From NCBI GenBank assembly GCA_964607245.1, contig CAZSIB010000017.1:1-16679 (forward strand): 16,679 nucleotides of DNA, read 5' to 3'. Under the pieces are notes generated by a model that saw nothing but the letters and a program-made list of their open reading frames with translations, ran no database searches and was not told the DNA's origin. The translations under genes and the position numbers were made by a program. Shown here in pieces: positions 14,789 through 16,679 of this stretch (its first letter is position 1; each line of letters opens with the position of its first letter). This DNA is from CAZLPZ01 sp964607245 (GTDB taxonomy: Bacteria > Pseudomonadota > Alphaproteobacteria > Micavibrionales > Micavibrionaceae).

Positions 14789-15653
14789 GGGGCCTTCGTT
14801 TCTCCACCCAAACGGCGGCGATGCTGGCGCTCACGATGATACCTGCGCCCAAAAGCGTGGTCAGGGTGGGGGCGTGGTCCCACAACATATAATCAAACGG
14901 GATCGCCCATAAAAGCTGGGTATAAACGAACATCCCGACAAATGATGCCTCGCCATATCGATAGGAGAGGCCATTTAAATATTGCCCCAGTGCGCCGCAC
15001 ACGCCCCATCCGATAAGGACCGGGAGAGTCTCAAGCGGCGGTGGCTTCCCCCAGATGAGGAGGACGGGCAGGGTGCAGAGTGTGCCAATCGCCAAAAAAT
15101 AAAACGCCATCGAGAGGGGATCTTCGGTCTTGCCCAGATGCCGGAGCAGCACCCGCATGGCGGCGACAGAAATCGCCGCCCCAACCGCCAGCCCCGCGCC
15201 AAGCGCCGAGATCTCACCCGAGGGGTGCGCGACGATGATGACGCCCACGAGACCCAAAAACGTGCAGGCGAGGCGTGGGCGCGTGACCCGTTCCTTTAAA
15301 AAGATCACAGCGAGCAGGGTGAGGATAAGCGGTGCCGAGAGGATGATCGCGTTTGCATCAGCAAGGGGCAGGTTGAAATACGCCCCCATGGAGAGCATCA
15401 GGGTGAGGCTGCCAAATATGCTGCGGCTCACCATCGCGACGGGTTTATGCATGGGTGGGATTTTGCCCCTGAAGTGCCACAGGACAAACGGCACCAGGCA
15501 AAGCGTGGCCATCAAATTGCGCCAGAACACAGCCTCCATCGGGGTATAGATGTCGGACGCCGTTTTGCCCAAAACATTCATCATGAACAAAAAGAACGTG
15601 GCGCCGAGTGCGGCCAGCGCCGCGCGGGTCGTGTTGAGATTTGGATTATTCAT
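14775..15653 (-). CDS. EamA/DMT-superfamily transporter
   Basis: A 292-aa inner-membrane protein with about ten hydrophobic segments in two homologous halves, the drug/metabolite transporter pattern. Family-like features include MEAVFWRNLMATLCLVPFVL in the first half, the segment PLADANAIILSAPLILTLLA followed by LKERVTRPR, and in the second half LNGLSYRYGEASFVGMFVYT followed by QLLWAIPFDYMLW. The substrate is not predictable; members export amino acids, metabolites or other small molecules. The ATG at 15653 overlaps the toxin gene's stop by 8 bases, so it is probably the last gene of the leftward antitoxin-toxin-transporter unit. No terminator is seen: its end overlaps parB by 14 bases. Confidence 0.9.
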   Translation of the reverse strand: MNNPNLNTTRAALAALGATFFLFMMNVLGKTASDIYTPMEAVFWRNLMATLCLVPFVLWHFRGKIPPMHKPVAMVSRSIFGSLTLMLSMGAYFNLPLADANAIILSAPLILTLLAVIFLKERVTRPRLACTFLGLVGVIIVAHPSGEISALGAGLAVGAAISVAAMRVLLRHLGKTEDPLSMAFYFLAIGTLCTLPVLLIWGKPPPLETLPVLIGWGVCGALGQYLNGLSYRYGEASFVGMFVYTQLLWAIPFDYMLWDHAPTLTTLLGAGIIVSASIAAVWVEKRRPPTPV

Positions 15654-15924
15654 CGTAAACGTCTTTGCGGTGTTTGATCGCGACGATCAGAACAGTATGT
15701 GAGGCGGATTCGATACGATAGACAATCCGGTAATCACCAACCCGGGCGCGGCGATATCCCTTCAAGGTGTGTTGTAAGGGTTTGCCAAAGGCAACGGGGT
15801 CGATTTGTAACTTTCGTTCGATAATATCAAAGATACGGTCGCGTATAGATTTTGATAGCGCAGGGAGGTGTTTTTCGTAGACGATTTCTAAGTAGTCAAT
15901 TGTCCATAAATTTTTTCCGAACAT
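15646..15924 (-). CDS. RelE/ParE-family toxin
   Basis: A 92-aa protein of the RelE/ParE superfamily. RelE members cut mRNA on the ribosome and ParE members poison gyrase; the sequence alone does not decide. The family core is visible in ALSKSIRDRIFDIIERKL, GKPLQHTLKGYRRARVGDYR and IVYRIE, followed by IVAIKHRKDVYDE. The conserved basic residues and the R-x-GDYRIVY motif suggest an active protein. The start at 15924 (MFGKNLWTIDYLE) fits the usual toxin length and overlaps the antitoxin by 29 bases. A longer frame up to 16005 would add a non-homologous basic extension over the antitoxin gene. The ribosome binding site is poor, consistent with translation coupled to the antitoxin. Confidence 0.85.
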   Translation of the reverse strand: MFGKNLWTIDYLEIVYEKHLPALSKSIRDRIFDIIERKLQIDPVAFGKPLQHTLKGYRRARVGDYRIVYRIESASHTVLIVAIKHRKDVYDE

Positions 15925-16132
15925 CTGCGTGACGACGGCGCTTGGCTCCGGGGATGTCAATTTTTTCCGCGAGCTGCGAGAGCGCGATATCTTCATATTC
16001 TTCAATAGCCTCTTCGATCATGCGTTTGGCGATTGTCGACATGGAGCCTTTTTCCCGCTTGGCCATGAGGGCCAGAATGGCGGCGAGTTCTGGCGTTAAT
16101 GTGACATTCACGCGGGGGTTGGTGGTGGGCAT
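15896..16132 (-). CDS. Ribbon-helix-helix antitoxin
   Basis: A 78-aa protein with a short ribbon-helix-helix DNA-binding N-terminus (PRVNVTLTPELAAILALMAK, then GSMSTIAKRMIEEAIEEYED). A charged C-terminal tail (LAEKIDIPGAKRRRHADVRK) probably wraps the toxin. The pattern resembles CopG/RelB-like antitoxins that neutralise the toxin and repress their own promoter. The gene precedes the toxin, as usual. GAGAGG lies about 10 bases before the ATG. A good promoter and an inverted repeat lie directly upstream (16157-16186), agreeing with autoregulation. Confidence 0.82.
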   Translation of the reverse strand: MPTTNPRVNVTLTPELAAILALMAKREKGSMSTIAKRMIEEAIEEYEDIALSQLAEKIDIPGAKRRRHADVRKKFMDN

Positions 16133-16156
16133 GTGTAATTTTCCTCTCTTCTTTTT

Positions 16157-16186
16157 AGTGTAACACTTTTGTTACACCTTTGTCAA
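16157..16186 (-). promoter_or_regulatory. Toxin-antitoxin promoter and operator
   Basis: On the - strand, TTGACA (16181-16186) is a perfect -35 box and TACACT (16157-16162) a fair -10 box with an 18-base spacer (17 if TTACAC at 16158-16163 is used). The inverted repeat GTGTAAC/GTTACAC (16158-16164/16171-16177, 6-base centre) covers the spacer and the -10 box. This is the place and size expected for a ribbon-helix-helix autorepressor operator. Confidence 0.7.
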
Positions 16187-16224
16187 GTGGGGGAAGGGCC
16201 CGTTTGATGCCCGGATCTTGATTT

Positions 16225-16503
16225 TTAAAAATGCGCGCTGGGGTCGCCCAAGCCTTGAAGGTGACCGAGATGCATCGCGGCCTCTGTCAATAAATGATAG
16301 GCGGCGAGAGGGCCTTGGTCACCGATCAGATGTTCTACTTTTCCTTGTAAATCAGAAAAGCGAGGATCTGTATCAGCAGATGCCACGGTGGCAAAATCTT
16401 GGGCGAGTAACTGGGCGCTTGTGATGAGGTTGTCATGAGCCAGTATTTCTGGGGGCGGAGCCGAGACAGTGTCAAATTCTTTTGGTAACGGGGTACAACC
16501 CAT
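16225..16503 (-). CDS. Hypothetical protein, 92 aa
   Basis: I do not recognise this protein. It begins MGCTPLPKEFDTVSAPPPEI and the rest looks helical (NLITSAQLLAQDF, LTEAAMHLGHLQGLG). It has no transmembrane segment and no clear signal peptide; the single cysteine at position 3 is not in a lipobox. It is probably a real gene because AAGGAG lies 7 bases before the ATG. A possible promoter on the same strand (TTGACG at 16562-16567, with an A/T-rich -10 region about 17 bases on) lies just after the tuf terminator. The codon use resembles the neighbours. Confidence 0.65.
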   Translation of the reverse strand: MGCTPLPKEFDTVSAPPPEILAHDNLITSAQLLAQDFATVASADTDPRFSDLQGKVEHLIGDQGPLAAYHLLTEAAMHLGHLQGLGDPSAHF

Positions 16504-16569
16504 CTTATTTCTCCTTGTTCTATTGTGTCGTGATCATTTTTTATTGAATACTTGGCGATGTCGTCAAAC

Positions 16570-16600
16570 AAAAAACCCCGGTTATGCACCGGGGTTTTTT
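16570..16600. terminator. Intrinsic terminator after tuf
   Basis: AAAAAACCCCGG (16570-16581), loop TTATGCA, CCGGGGTTTTTT (16589-16600). It is a symmetric stem flanked by A6 and T6, so it can work in both directions. It lies 24 bases beyond the EF-Tu stop on the - strand and is the terminator of that transcript. Confidence 0.92.
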
Positions 16601-16624
16601 GTTATCTTTTCAACGTTTCTGGGC

Positions 16625-16679
16625 TTAATCCAAAATTTTGGCGACGACACCGGCACCGACGGTACGACCGCCTTCGCGG
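16625..16679 (-). CDS. tuf: Elongation factor Tu, C-terminal fragment
   Basis: The last 18 codons of an EF-Tu gene; the rest lies beyond the right edge. Read leftward, the peptide is REGGRTVGAGVVAKILD and stop, the near-invariant C-terminus of bacterial EF-Tu (domain 3), the GTPase that brings aminoacyl-tRNA to the ribosome. Only about 55 bases are visible, but the motif is specific. Which tuf copy this is cannot be told. Confidence 0.93.
   Translation of the reverse strand, partial: REGGRTVGAGVVAKILD

Noticed and set aside
15925..16005. Longer toxin beginning at 16005
   Set aside because: The extra 27 residues are basic, unlike RelE/ParE N-termini, and would lie wholly inside the antitoxin gene.
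1..16679. tRNA or rRNA genes, CRISPR arrays, transposase genes, DnaA-box cluster
   Set aside because: I looked on both strands and saw no cloverleaf, no regularly spaced direct repeats, no transposase-like protein and no cluster of TTATCCACA-like boxes; a short or degenerate case could be missed by eye.

Overview
The window looks like chromosomal DNA of an alphaproteobacterium. The backbone order rho - (DUF6489-like gene) - mnmE - mnmG - rsmG - parA - parB is the origin-proximal arrangement known from this class. Several near-perfect parS centromere sites (TGTTTCACGTGAAACA) lie between mnmG and parA. The genus cannot be read from the sequence. The window edges cut through the 3' end of rho (left, + strand) and the 3' end of an EF-Tu gene (right, - strand).

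Layout. 1-290: end of rho. 301-1092: a DUF3800 gene, followed directly by a strong hairpin and further small stems. 1417-3122: a small DUF6489-like gene overlapping mnmE by one base. A hairpin at 3134-3161 closes mnmE against genes arriving from the other strand. 3170-9106: a cassette of three large prepilin-like proteins, two leftward (940 and 478 aa) and one rightward (518 aa), diverging from a short AT-rich region with three inverted repeats. 9179-11722: mnmG and rsmG, overlapping by one base. A 10-N assembly gap in mnmG falls exactly inside a parS palindrome. 11723-12071: a non-coding stretch with a fourth parS-like site and a composite palindromic repeat. 12072-14788: two tandem Nudix hydrolase genes, parA and parB, the first three joined by 4-base ATGA overlaps. 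14775-16132 (- strand): a ribbon-helix-helix antitoxin, a RelE/ParE-like toxin and an EamA-family transporter, overlapping one another. 16225-16503 (-): an unrecognised 92-aa protein. 16570-16600: the terminator after EF-Tu.

How it fits together. MnmE and MnmG form the tRNA wobble-uridine modification complex. RsmG methylates 16S rRNA. ParA, ParB and the parS sites form the chromosome segregation system. Accessory material appears inserted at several joints of this conserved order: DUF3800 after rho, the prepilin cassette between mnmE and mnmG, and a repeat plus Nudix pair between rsmG and parA. The most unusual part is the prepilin cassette. Each protein has a type IV prepilin N-terminus, a YPCP motif at exactly the same distance from the predicted cleavage site, and a VGIG/VGLG motif reminiscent of tail-fibre or adhesin stalks. 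The largest protein adds a long cysteine-rich C-terminal region.
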